Shown here: positions 17,723 through 26,099 of the stretch, one piece after another | Numbering within the stretch: the stretch's first letter is position 1 | Layout of the letters: each line of letters begins with the position of its first letter | Assembly: GCA_028751075.1 (NCBI GenBank) | Contig: JAQZDA010000004.1 | Coordinates: 55,904 to 119,903, forward strand | Source: Euryarchaeota archaeon Ods02 | GTDB taxonomy: Archaea > Halobacteriota > Halobacteria > Halobacteriales > Halorutilaceae | Length of the DNA: 64,000 nucleotides | Reading direction: 5' to 3' | Position numbers and translations under genes: made by a program | The notes under the pieces: model-generated | Database searches by the model: none | Seen by the model: only the letters and a program-made list of their open reading frames with translations | What the model was told of the DNA's origin: nothing

Positions 17723-18193
17723 GTGGCGATAACCGACCGCGTCTACGTCAAGAACCACCGCTCTCTGTCGAGCTCGATGGACCGGAACATGCCGCGGAAC
17801 GTCTTCAGCGGCGCGGCGCTCGACCTCCTGTACTCGACGGACGAGCTCGAGAAGGTCGACGCGGCGAGCCGCGACCGTCTGCTGGAGTTCGTCGCGGACT
17901 TCATGACCTGCGGCTGCAGCGACGCACCCTACTGCGGCTGCCCCGAAAGAGGGTTCGTCGAGTACCTCGTCGACCTCCGGCGCGGCGGCCTCGGCCCCGA
18001 GGCGATGATAGACGCGATGGAGCAGGACTACAACCTCTACGCCTACGAAGGCGACGTATACGACTTCCTCGACACCGTCGTCCGCCGCTTGGAGGCGGTG
18101 GAGGAGATGGCGGACGCCCTCGGCGAACACGAGACGAGGGAGGAGGCGCGGAGGATACGCCGGGAGGTCGTCGACCCCGCTTCAGGGGGATAA
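17723..18193 (+). CDS. DUF5814-like conserved haloarchaeal protein
   Basis: 156 residues from GTG. The start MAITDRVYVKNHRSL and the Cys cluster FMTCGCSDAPYCGCPER (five cysteines within about 14 residues, a probable metal site) are like a conserved haloarchaeal family that I associate with DUF5814, seen as a stand-alone protein or beside Ski2-type helicases. The rest is helical and acidic. TTTACGC about 28 bases upstream may be its promoter, giving a leaderless message. The function is unknown. Confidence 0.65.
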   Translation: MAITDRVYVKNHRSLSSSMDRNMPRNVFSGAALDLLYSTDELEKVDAASRDRLLEFVADFMTCGCSDAPYCGCPERGFVEYLVDLRRGGLGPEAMIDAMEQDYNLYAYEGDVYDFLDTVVRRLEAVEEMADALGEHETREEARRIRREVVDPASGG

Positions 18194-18202
18194 GCTCAAG
18201 TT

Positions 18203-18216
18203 TTAGCCCCGTCTAA
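18203..18216. promoter_or_regulatory. Operator-like palindrome before the DtxR-type gene
   Basis: TTAGCCCCGTCTAA matches the perfect palindrome upstream of the transporter operon (18932-18945) at 12 of 14 positions. It lies 9 bases before the ATG of the regulator, so binding would block its own transcription. Confidence 0.6.
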
Positions 18217-18225
18217 CTCACGTAG

Positions 18226-18885
18226 ATGCTGAGCCCCGAGCTCGAGGACTACCTCAAGACCGTCTACCAGCTGGAGCGCGAATCCGGGGAGCGCGTCGCC
18301 ACCTCGGAGGTCGCGGAGGCGCTCGAAGTCGAACCTCCGACCGTGGTGAAGATGCTGGAGAAGCTCGAGGACCGCGGGCTCGTCGACCGCGAGAAGTACT
18401 CCGGCGCCCGCGTCACCGACGACGGCGAACCCGTCGCACTGGAGATAGTGCGACACCACCGGCTGCTGGAGGCGTACCTCGCGGAGGAGCTGGACTTCAG
18501 CTGGAGCGACGTCCACGAGGAAGCCGACCGCCTGGAGCACCACATCAGCGAGGAGCTCGAACGCAGGGTGGCGGCGGCGCTCGACGACCCCGAACGCGAC
18601 CCTCACGGCGCCCCGATACCGAACGAACGTCTGGAGCCGCCGGAGGAGGTGGAGGGGACGCCGCTCGACGGCCTCGACGAGGGCGACGCCGCGGTGGTGG
18701 AGTCCGTGGAGGACGAGGACAGCGACGTGCTGGACTACCTCGAACGCCACGGCGTCGGCCCCGACGTCGAGGTCGAGGTGGTGGAGGTGGCGCCGTTCGG
18801 CATGGTCACCGTCGCAGTCGAAGGCGCCAGGGTGTCGTTGCCGGACGAGGTGGCACGGTCGATACGTGTGTCGGAGACGGGTTGA
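18226..18885 (+). CDS. DtxR/MntR-family metal-dependent repressor
   Basis: 219 residues. The N-terminal winged helix (LEDYLKTVYQLERESGERV, then TSEVAEALEVEPPTVVKML) has the recognition helix of the DtxR/IdeR/SirR family. The dimer/metal domain includes EIVRHHRLLEAYLAEELDF with the usual His/Glu ligands and HEEADRLEHHISEEL. The C-terminal SH3-like FeoA domain spans about residues 150-215. It lies directly upstream of a TroA-type ABC transporter, and both promoters carry the same palindrome. It likely represses uptake when metal is sufficient. Whether Mn, Fe or Zn is sensed cannot be decided. Confidence 0.92.
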   Translation: MLSPELEDYLKTVYQLERESGERVATSEVAEALEVEPPTVVKMLEKLEDRGLVDREKYSGARVTDDGEPVALEIVRHHRLLEAYLAEELDFSWSDVHEEADRLEHHISEELERRVAAALDDPERDPHGAPIPNERLEPPEEVEGTPLDGLDEGDAAVVESVEDEDSDVLDYLERHGVGPDVEVEVVEVAPFGMVTVAVEGARVSLPDEVARSIRVSETG

Positions 18886-18931
18886 GAAAGCCGCTTCGCC
18901 GCACTCGTGTTCCCTCCGACAAATATAAGGT

Positions 18932-18945
18932 TTAGACGCGTCTAA
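18932..18945. promoter_or_regulatory. Perfect operator palindrome of the metal-transport operon
   Basis: TTAGACGCGTCTAA is a perfect 14-bp inverted repeat immediately after a TATA-like AAATATAAGG (18921-18930) and 10 bases before the ATG of the substrate-binding protein. A related site precedes the adjacent DtxR-type gene. Position over the transcription start suits repression. Confidence 0.7.
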
Positions 18946-18954
18946 TATGGCTCG

Positions 18955-19929
18955 ATGAGTGACAGCGACACCGACCTGAACAGGGATACCGACGTAAGTC
19001 TGGACCGCAGGAGGGCGCTCACGGTCGCCGCAGGCGCAGCCCTACCACTCACCGGCTGCCTCCACGACGATGACACCGGAGGCGACGAAGGCGACGGAGG
19101 ACCGGACTCCGTCGAAGCCAGCGCGTCGTTCTTCCTGCTCTACGACCTCGCCCGCAACGTCGCCGACGAAGACGACGACGTCGTCGACCTCGTGCCCGTC
19201 GGCAGCCACGGAGACGACTGGCAGCCTCGCCCCCGCATCGTCGAGGACATCATAGACGGCAACGCCTTCGTCTCCATCGAAGGCTTCCGCGGCTGGAGCG
19301 ACCGCCAGATGAACACCCTCCGGAGCGAGTACCCCCACGTCGAGGTGATAGACGCCGCCGAAGACATAGAGTTCATCGAAGGTGAAGGCGGCCGCGAACG
19401 CGACCCCCACTTCTGGCTCGACCCCTCGCTCGCCGCCGACGCCGTCGACAACATCGCCGACAGCTTCACCGAAGTCCGCCCCGACAACAGCGAGGTCTAC
19501 GCGGAAAACGCCGAAAGCTACCGCGAACGGCTTATGGAGGTCGATCAGCGGTTCCGCGACGAGCTCGCAGACAGGGAACGCGACCTCGTCGTGATGGGCA
19601 ACCACAACAGCTTCGCCTACTGGGAGCCCGCGTACGGCATCGAGGTCGTATCCGCAACCGGCCTAAGCCCAGACGAAGACGTCACCGCGAGAGACCGCGA
19701 ACGTATCGAGGACCTCATCAGGGAGCACGGCATCGAGTACATCGCGTACGACATGTACGAGGACGACCGCGTAACCGACCAGATAGCCGACAGCGCAGGC
19801 GTCGACAGGCTCCCGCTGTCGCCGGTGGAGGCGACGACGCAGCAGCAGATGGACGACGGCATGGGATACAGAGAACACATGCTCGACATCAACCTAGAGA
19901 GCCTGAAGAAGCTGTTAGGCACGGAATGA
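18955..19929 (+). CDS. Metal ABC transporter substrate-binding lipoprotein (TroA/ZnuA type)
   Basis: 324 residues. The Tat-like lipoprotein signal DRRRALTVAAGAALPLTGC has lipobox LTGC. The mature protein has the cluster-9 binding-protein layout: metal ligands likely in GSHGDDW, DPHFWLDP and MGNHNSFAYW, then an Asp-containing YDMYEDDR near the end. A long helix links two lobes. There is no His-rich loop, so manganese or iron is as likely as zinc. First gene of a three-gene operon; the stop overlaps the ATPase start. Confidence 0.9.
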   Translation: MSDSDTDLNRDTDVSLDRRRALTVAAGAALPLTGCLHDDDTGGDEGDGGPDSVEASASFFLLYDLARNVADEDDDVVDLVPVGSHGDDWQPRPRIVEDIIDGNAFVSIEGFRGWSDRQMNTLRSEYPHVEVIDAAEDIEFIEGEGGRERDPHFWLDPSLAADAVDNIADSFTEVRPDNSEVYAENAESYRERLMEVDQRFRDELADRERDLVVMGNHNSFAYWEPAYGIEVVSATGLSPDEDVTARDRERIEDLIREHGIEYIAYDMYEDDRVTDQIADSAGVDRLPLSPVEATTQQQMDDGMGYREHMLDINLESLKKLLGTE

Positions 19930-20666
19930 ACGCAGTCGAGCTACGTGGAGTTTCGTTCGCCTACGACGAACGAACCGTCGTAGAGGACGTAAGCCTCACG
20001 GTAGAGGAAGGCGGCTTCCACGCGCTCGTCGGCCCGAACGGCGGCGGCAAGACCACGGTCTTGAAGCTCGCGTCCGGCCGCCTGAAGCCGGACTCCGGCT
20101 CCGCGGAGCTGTTCGGAGTTCCCAGCGCGGAGTTCACCGACGGAGCCCGCATCGGCTACATCGGCCAGGATCCACCCGAGGTCGCCGGCAGGATGCCCAT
20201 AAGCGTCCGCGAGGTCGTGCGTCTCGGCCGAGTACCCGCCGCAGGCCTGCGCAGGCTCGGCAGAGGTGACGCGGAAGCCGTCGCCGACGCGATAGACACC
20301 GTCGGCCTCCAGGGCATGGAGAGACGGCGTATAGGCAGCCTGTCGGGTGGTCAACGTCAGCGGGCGTACATCGCCCGCGCCCTCGCCGGCGAACCCGACC
20401 TCCTCGTCCTCGACGAACCGACGGTCGGCGTCGACGTCGAAGCCCAGGAGGAGTTCTACGACCTCCTCGACGACCTCAACGAGAACGGCGTCACCGTCCT
20501 CATGGTCGAACACGACCTCGAGGTCGTCGCCGAACGCGCCGACACCCTCACCTGCGTCAACGGCCGCGTCTACTACGACGGAGCCGCGTCGGAGTTCGTC
20601 GACAGCGACGAGTTCTACGAGGCGTACGGCAGCCGGCGACCGCCTTCGGAGGAGGTGGAGCCATGA
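19926..20666 (+). CDS. Metal ABC transporter ATPase
   Basis: 246 residues. Walker A GPNGGGKTTVLKLA, signature LSGGQRQRAYIARALAGEP, Walker B LLVLDEPTVGVD and the switch His in VEHDLEVV. It belongs to the Mn/Zn/Fe importer group by context and by the permease that follows. Overlaps the upstream gene by four bases (ATGA) and the permease by four. Confidence 0.94.
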   Translation: MNAVELRGVSFAYDERTVVEDVSLTVEEGGFHALVGPNGGGKTTVLKLASGRLKPDSGSAELFGVPSAEFTDGARIGYIGQDPPEVAGRMPISVREVVRLGRVPAAGLRRLGRGDAEAVADAIDTVGLQGMERRRIGSLSGGQRQRAYIARALAGEPDLLVLDEPTVGVDVEAQEEFYDLLDDLNENGVTVLMVEHDLEVVAERADTLTCVNGRVYYDGAASEFVDSDEFYEAYGSRRPPSEEVEP

Positions 20667-21544
20667 CCCTAGAGATCCTCGCTGCCCTGCCGCCGGTTCT
20701 ACTGGTCGTGGAAGCCGTGGCGTCGGATCTCCGGCGTATGCTGTCGCTGCGTTTCATGCGGTGGGCGTTGATCGCCGCGGTCTGCACCGGCGTCGCCGGC
20801 CCCCTGCTCGGCAGCTACCTCGTCCACCGTGGGATGGCGCTCGTCGGCGACGCCCTCGGACACGTCACCTTCGGCGGCGTCGCAGTCGGGTTCCTCGTCG
20901 CCGCAGTCGTCGGCTTCGACCAACCCCTCCTCGTCGCGCTCGCCGTCGCCGTCGCGGCGGCGCTCGCGCTCCAGTACCTCGCCGTCGAGACCGAAGCCTA
21001 CGGCGACGTACCGCTCGCCGTCCTCCTCACCGGAGGGTTCGCAGTCGGCGTGTTGATCGTCAACCTCGACTTCGTCCGGATGACCGGCAGCATCGAGGAC
21101 TACCTGTTCGGCAACGCAGTCCTCCTCGGACGCACCGACCTCTACGTCATCGTAGCTCTCTGCGTCGTCGTCGTAGCCGCGGTGGCGGCGTTCCACAAGC
21201 AGCTGCTGTACGTGACCTTCGACCGCGAAGCAGCCGCCGTATCACGGGTGAACGTCGGGTTCTACGACGTCGTGCTCGTCGTATTGACGGCGGGCTTCGT
21301 CGTCGCCTCCATCTACATCCTCGGCGTCATCCTCGTCGCCGCGATGCTCGTCGTACCCGTGGCTGCGGCGATGCAGTGGACGACTTCGTTCCGCAGCAGC
21401 CTGCTCGCAGGCGTCGCCGTCGGCGTCTCCACCTCCGTCGCCGGCGTCTCCCTCGCATACGTCCTAGACCTCGTCGTCGGCCCCACCATCGTGGTGCTCG
21501 CCATCGCGGTGTACGGCTTCAGCCTCGTCTGGCAGCCACGGTGA
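20663..21544 (+). CDS. Metal ABC transporter permease (ZnuB/TroC type)
   Basis: 293 residues with about eight membrane helices. Family block GMALVGDALGHVTFGGVAVG lies near residue 60 and AAAMQWTTSFRSSLLAGVA near the end. The protein begins just inside the ATPase gene (ATGA overlap), completing a binding protein-ATPase-permease importer whose expression is probably set by the neighbouring DtxR-type regulator. Confidence 0.92.
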   Translation: MTLEILAALPPVLLVVEAVASDLRRMLSLRFMRWALIAAVCTGVAGPLLGSYLVHRGMALVGDALGHVTFGGVAVGFLVAAVVGFDQPLLVALAVAVAAALALQYLAVETEAYGDVPLAVLLTGGFAVGVLIVNLDFVRMTGSIEDYLFGNAVLLGRTDLYVIVALCVVVVAAVAAFHKQLLYVTFDREAAAVSRVNVGFYDVVLVVLTAGFVVASIYILGVILVAAMLVVPVAAAMQWTTSFRSSLLAGVAVGVSTSVAGVSLAYVLDLVVGPTIVVLAIAVYGFSLVWQPR

Positions 21545-21565
21545 ACCGCTTCCTCCGACGTCCCG

Positions 21566-21624
21566 ACCTGTCAAACCGCCCACCTCACCCCCGTTCAGGG
21601 CCTACGTTTTATACCTGTCAAACC
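21566..21624. repeat. 12-bp direct repeat before the DUF460 gene
   Basis: ACCTGTCAAACC occurs at 21566-21577 and again at 21613-21624. The second copy overlaps TTTATACC, a TATA-like element about 28 bases before the GTG of the next gene. The repeats may be a regulatory site or chance. Confidence 0.4.
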
Positions 21625-21638
21625 CCTACTGAACTGTA

Positions 21639-23621
21639 GTGACCAGTCCTCCGAGAGCCGTGGACGCGACGTTCTACGGCGTCGATATACACAGCGGCAG
21701 CCCGCGCGGCGACAGCCAGAGCTACGCGCTCGTACGTCTGAGGGTCGAGGGCGGTGAGGAACGCGCCGTCGAGTACGACGTCGTCAGCCAGAGGAAGCTG
21801 CTGCGGTCCATCGCCGACGAAACACCCGACGTCGTCGCCACCGACAACGTCTTCGAGCTCGCGGAGGACAAGAACGACCTCGTGAACCTCCTAAGGAACC
21901 TGCCCTCCGGAACCAACCTCGTCCAGGTGACGGGTGCGGAGCAGCCGGAGCCACTGTCCCGCGTCGCAGCGCGGCACGACGTACCGTACGGGAAGAAGCC
22001 GTCGAAGGAAGCTGAGGCGTCGGCGAGACTTGCGGCGCGGAACGTCGGCCACCGCGTGCGTGCGTTCGACGACAGCACACGGGTGAAGGTGAGCCGCGGC
22101 AGGTCGACGGGCAGCGGAGGGTTCAGCGAAGACAGGTACACCCGGAAGATACACGGCGCAGTCCGAACGCGCGCCCGCGAGGTAGAGAGCCTGCTGAAGG
22201 ACGAAGGCTTCAGCTACACGGTGGAGGCGACGGAGAAGTACGGCGGCTACTCGAACGCGGTCTTCGACGTCGACGCCGCAGCCGACGAGCTCCCTGTGTC
22301 CAGCGAACGCAGCGGCGACGTCCGCGTCGAGGTCGAGCAACCCCGACGCGATGGCCTCGAGTTCGAACCCCTGGTGAAACGAAGAGACCACGTCTTCGTC
22401 GGCGTCGACCCCGGCACCACCACCGCGGTCGCCGTCGTCGACCTCGACGGCGAGGTCCTGGAGTCCGTCAGCAGCAGGGAGCTCGCGACCAGCGACGTCG
22501 TCGAATGGATCGTCGAACGAGGCCGCCCCGTCGTCGTCGCCAGCGACGTCACCCCGATGCCTGACGGCGTCGAGAAGGTGCTCAGGAGCTTCGACGCCCG
22601 CCGGTGGACGCCGGACACCGACCTCGACGTCCGGGTGAAGAAGGAGGCGGCGGCCGGCAGCGGCTGCGGAGACGACCACCAGCGTGACGCCGCCGCCGCA
22701 GCGGTGCTCGCGTACCAGGAGTTCAGCGACGTCGTCGAACGCGCAAGAGAAGGTGCGCCGACGCAGTTAGACGGCGACGAGGTCGCCGCCCGCGTCGTCC
22801 GCGGTGAACGAGACGTCGCCAGCGTCGTCGAGGAGATGCAGGTGGAGCGAGACGGCGACGGAGACGGTGACGGAGACGGTCCCTCTGCGGAGGAGAAGGA
22901 GATAAACCGGTTAGAGCAGCGGGTCGGCCGGCTGACGCAGGAGCTGGAGGAGATGCGGGAGAAGCTCGACAGCCGCAACCAGGAGATAGACGAGCTCGAA
23001 CGCGAGATGGAGGCGGAGCGGGGTAAGGCGCGTCAGGAGGTCCGGGAGGCGGAGGAGGTCCGCCGGTTGATAGAGGAGAACGAACGGCTGAAACGTAAGC
23101 TCGAGAGATCGCGGAACCGCGAAGAGGAGCTCGAGAGCCGGCTTACTCGGTTGAAGAAGCTGTGGAAGGTGGAGTACAGCGACCTCTCGGGGGCGAAGGA
23201 CGGCTTCACCGTGGTGAAGGTCGTGGAGGAGTTCACCGGTAGCGCGCTCGACAGGGCGGAGGAGAGCTTCGGCCTGGCGGAGGACGACGTCGTCATGCTA
23301 CTGGACGCCGGCGGCGCAGGAAGGTCGACGGCGGAGCACCTGGCAGCGGTGGACCCCGGGCTGGTGCTCGTCGGCAACGGCGGATTATCGGACGCCGCCG
23401 ACACCGTGCTGTTCGAACACGATGTCCCCGTCGCCGACGCCGACACCGTCCCCACACGACGGGTCGACGACCTCGCTCTCGCCCGCGAAAGCGACGTCGA
23501 AGACGCCGTCGAAGGCTGGCGGGAGCGCGCGAGGGAACGCCGGAGACGGAGGGATCAGGAGATGGTCGACGACCTCATCAGCGAGTACAGGTACGAGCGC
23601 CGGAGGAAAGGAGGGTCCTGA
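21639..23621 (+). CDS. DUF460 (COG2433) RNase H-like protein
   Basis: 660 residues. An N-terminal nuclease-like domain (residues 1-200, starting FYGVDIHSG) is followed by a second RNase H/RuvC-type fold with FVGVDPGTTTAVAVVDLDG at about residue 253. A long charged coiled coil (about 420-510, RLTQELEEMREKLDSRNQE) comes next, then a C-terminal domain with FTVVKVVEEFTGSALDRA. Architecture is that of archaeal DUF460/COG2433, a predicted RuvC/YqgF-like protein of unknown substrate. A GD-repeat linker (GDGDGDGDG) precedes the coiled coil. The GTG start lies about 28 bases after a TATA-like box. Confidence 0.88.
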   Translation: MTSPPRAVDATFYGVDIHSGSPRGDSQSYALVRLRVEGGEERAVEYDVVSQRKLLRSIADETPDVVATDNVFELAEDKNDLVNLLRNLPSGTNLVQVTGAEQPEPLSRVAARHDVPYGKKPSKEAEASARLAARNVGHRVRAFDDSTRVKVSRGRSTGSGGFSEDRYTRKIHGAVRTRAREVESLLKDEGFSYTVEATEKYGGYSNAVFDVDAAADELPVSSERSGDVRVEVEQPRRDGLEFEPLVKRRDHVFVGVDPGTTTAVAVVDLDGEVLESVSSRELATSDVVEWIVERGRPVVVASDVTPMPDGVEKVLRSFDARRWTPDTDLDVRVKKEAAAGSGCGDDHQRDAAAAAVLAYQEFSDVVERAREGAPTQLDGDEVAARVVRGERDVASVVEEMQVERDGDGDGDGDGPSAEEKEINRLEQRVGRLTQELEEMREKLDSRNQEIDELEREMEAERGKARQEVREAEEVRRLIEENERLKRKLERSRNREEELESRLTRLKKLWKVEYSDLSGAKDGFTVVKVVEEFTGSALDRAEESFGLAEDDVVMLLDAGGAGRSTAEHLAAVDPGLVLVGNGGLSDAADTVLFEHDVPVADADTVPTRRVDDLALARESDVEDAVEGWRERARERRRRRDQEMVDDLISEYRYERRRKGGS

Positions 23622-23667
23622 CGCAGGCTAACAGTCAGGTAGCTATAGTTCGCAGAGGCAAGCTAAG

Positions 23668-24483
23668 CTATCTCGCTATGCGGATTGTCGGACCTCGTCT
23701 GAAGGCTCGGCGAGCGGCGTCCACCATCTTGAGCGCGTCTTTGCTACCCCAGTCTTGGCCTTTCTCGAAGTCCTCCTCCGCTCGACCCATCTCGTTGGTG
23801 ACGTGGGCGAAGCAGACGACGTCAATGTCACGGACCTCCGCGAGGGCGTACAGCGCCGACGCCTCCATCTCCACCGCCAGCACCCCCTCCGACCGAGCGT
23901 GCTCGATAGCGCTGTCGGTCTCCCGGAACGGTGCGTCCGTCGTCCACGAACCACCCCTGTGGACGGTGGGCTCTACGTCGCCACACTCCTCCTCGACCAC
24001 GTCTATCAGCTCTTCGGAGGGTTCGGCGTACCTCTCGGGTGGTGCGTAATGGTGACTGGTTCCTTCATCGCGCAGCGCTCTATCTATCAGGACGAAGTAC
24101 GGTGTCTCGCCGGCGTCGGTGACCTGACCCGCAGAGGTCACGCTTACGACGTATTCGCAGCCTACTGCAGCCAGCTGCTCAACCACCAGAACCGCGAACG
24201 ATGCACCGACCGCGTGAGGAATCAAGCCAACCTCTTCTCCACCGAGCGGGAACCTGTACATCGAGGTATGGTAGCCGGGCCACGTTGGGTCCTCCTCGGC
24301 AACCCCCTCCGAAACGAGGTGGTCTGCGATATCGCCGTCGGGGTCGAGGACACAGATGTCCGGCGCGGATTTCTCAGCCAGGTCCTTCTGACGTCGGGCT
24401 TCACGCACCAGTGCCTCGGGTTCGAACACCGACAGCTCATCGTACTCCTTCCGGGCGAACAAAGGCGACCTCTCCTCGTTCAC
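23668..24483 (-). CDS. Nucleoside phosphorylase (uridine/purine phosphorylase family)
   Basis: 271 residues. Family PNP_UDP: VTSAGQVT-like phosphate loop, HRGGSWTTDAPFRET substrate region and EMEASALYALAEV, the ribose/base contact with the conserved MEAS-type motif. It cleaves a nucleoside with phosphate; the base preference is not determined. The GTG start at 24483 overlaps the stop of a short upstream frame (GTGA), suggesting it was once second in an operon. Confidence 0.85.
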   Translation of the reverse strand: MNEERSPLFARKEYDELSVFEPEALVREARRQKDLAEKSAPDICVLDPDGDIADHLVSEGVAEEDPTWPGYHTSMYRFPLGGEEVGLIPHAVGASFAVLVVEQLAAVGCEYVVSVTSAGQVTDAGETPYFVLIDRALRDEGTSHHYAPPERYAEPSEELIDVVEEECGDVEPTVHRGGSWTTDAPFRETDSAIEHARSEGVLAVEMEASALYALAEVRDIDVVCFAHVTNEMGRAEEDFEKGQDWGSKDALKMVDAARRAFRRGPTIRIAR

Positions 24484-24629
24484 GTCTCGGCGAACACCTC
24501 CACGATAACCGCTTCCTCCGCGCTGGAGGTGTCGTAGACCTCAGCGTCTCTCTCGGCCACTCCGAAGAGATACCGTGTGTTCACGTCGAAAACCGAGTCG
24601 AGTTGCTGTATCAGGGTTTCGGTGTCGGT
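24480..24629 (-). pseudogene. Short protein remnant coupled to the nucleoside phosphorylase gene
   Basis: An open stretch of 49 codons bounded upstream by TGA. It reads like real protein (QLDSVFDVNTRYLFGVAERD, then an acidic strand ending VIVEVFAET) and its TGA overlaps the downstream GTG by four bases, as in a translationally coupled pair. There is no ATG; the only normal start is GTG at 24584, leaving 34 residues. I read it as the truncated 3' end of a former operon gene, or a very short intact one. The 185 bases upstream hold no gene. Confidence 0.4.
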
Positions 24630-24815
24630 TCACTCTTTGATTGAGAAGACGACAGCGATTGAACGGCCCAGGTCAAAGAGGGGATTTCACCGTTGGAGAG
24701 TTTTACAGCTATTCCGACTCAGTTCAATCATAGAGGGAAAATGTATCTATCTCAATCTACTTAGACGGACGTTTTACTTCAACCTGATCTGATGCCAGTA
24801 TTACCTCTTGCTGAA

Positions 24816-26099
24816 CTACTCACGGGAGAGCGACGGTCGTTCGTGTGTGCCGAACTCTGGATGCGTTTCCTCCATCAACAGTACGACCAGTCCGCCTGAG
24901 ATAAACATCGCGGTCGCCGTTCCGTAGAAAGCAGCCTCGATCGACAGTAGATCCACCGAGAGGCCGATGAAGACCGCTCCGACTGCGTATCCGAGGTCTC
25001 GCCAGAGTCTGTAGACACCGAGGCCTGTCGAACGCCATAGTGGATGGGAGGCGTCGCTCGCCACCGAGATTAGGTTGGGGTAGTGCAACGCCATCCCTAC
25101 GCCGGCGACGCCCGACATCAGAGTCCATAATAGATAACCCTCTACCATTGTCATGCCGAGCACCCCTGCACCGGCAAGGAAGAACCCTGCGACGATCGGT
25201 GGCTTCCGACCCACCTTGTCCCCCAGTCTTCCGGTGTAAACCTGTAGGAAGTACGCCCCGCTGTGAACTCCGACTACCACACCAATCTGCGCCGTGTCCA
25301 GTCCCTGGGCAAACAGAAACAGGGGGAACCCGATCCAGACCAGCGTGTCCACGAAGTTCTCGACGTGACCGGCCTGCGCCGCGGTGAACAAAGTCCAATC
25401 CCCATAAGTCGCCTGCTTGACTATCTCTACGAACGATAGATTGGCGTCGTCGACTACGTCGACTTCACCGCCGTCAGGCTGTGCTGCCTCGGCTTCCGCG
25501 TACGGAAGAGTCTCTTCGATCAGGAAGATAGCGATCAACATGGCGACGATGACCACGAGCAGCAGGAAGTAGAAAGGCTCCGGCCGTAGACTGTAGTAGG
25601 CAGCGACAACACCCGTGAACCACGCGCCGAAGGCAACCCCGGTGTATCCGAACGCTTCGTCGATACCGGCGGCAAGCCCGCGCTGGTCGGGGCCGGCTAG
25701 CTCGATCTTCGAGATCATGCTCATGCTCCAGGCAACACCCTGGTTGACCCCGAGCAAGAGGTTAGCCGCGACCACCCACCCCCAGTTCGGTGCGAAAATC
25801 AAGAGAAATGGGATGGGAAGCGCTGATACCCATCCGAGAATGAGGATGGGTTTGCGGCCGTAGGCGTCGGCCCATTTCCCGGAGAAGAGGTTGAGAACGG
25901 CCTTGACGACTCCGAAGCTGACGACGAACGACCCGATACCGAGGAACGATACGATGTCGAAGGTCTCCTCGCCCATGAGAGGGACGACGTTCCGCTGGGA
26001 TCCCATCGTGAGGCCGACCGCGAAGACGGTGATGACCTGCAGAAGGAACTGTTTCCAGTTCTCCCTGATCCCCTGCCTGTATCTCGCGTTCATGCTCAT
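24816..26099 (-). CDS. MFS transporter
   Basis: 427 residues, 12 predicted membrane segments. The loop-2 motif GKWADAYGRKPILI and its second-half echo GRLGDKVGRKPPIV are major-facilitator signatures. The central cytoplasmic loop is acidic (residues about 205-225). It starts inside the end of the rhodanese/metallo-beta-lactamase gene (ATGA overlap), so the two are one operon. The pairing suggests transport of a sulfur compound or a related toxic or useful anion, but the substrate is not shown. Confidence 0.88.
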   Translation of the reverse strand: MSMNARYRQGIRENWKQFLLQVITVFAVGLTMGSQRNVVPLMGEETFDIVSFLGIGSFVVSFGVVKAVLNLFSGKWADAYGRKPILILGWVSALPIPFLLIFAPNWGWVVAANLLLGVNQGVAWSMSMISKIELAGPDQRGLAAGIDEAFGYTGVAFGAWFTGVVAAYYSLRPEPFYFLLLVVIVAMLIAIFLIEETLPYAEAEAAQPDGGEVDVVDDANLSFVEIVKQATYGDWTLFTAAQAGHVENFVDTLVWIGFPLFLFAQGLDTAQIGVVVGVHSGAYFLQVYTGRLGDKVGRKPPIVAGFFLAGAGVLGMTMVEGYLLWTLMSGVAGVGMALHYPNLISVASDASHPLWRSTGLGVYRLWRDLGYAVGAVFIGLSVDLLSIEAAFYGTATAMFISGGLVVLLMEETHPEFGTHERPSLSRE

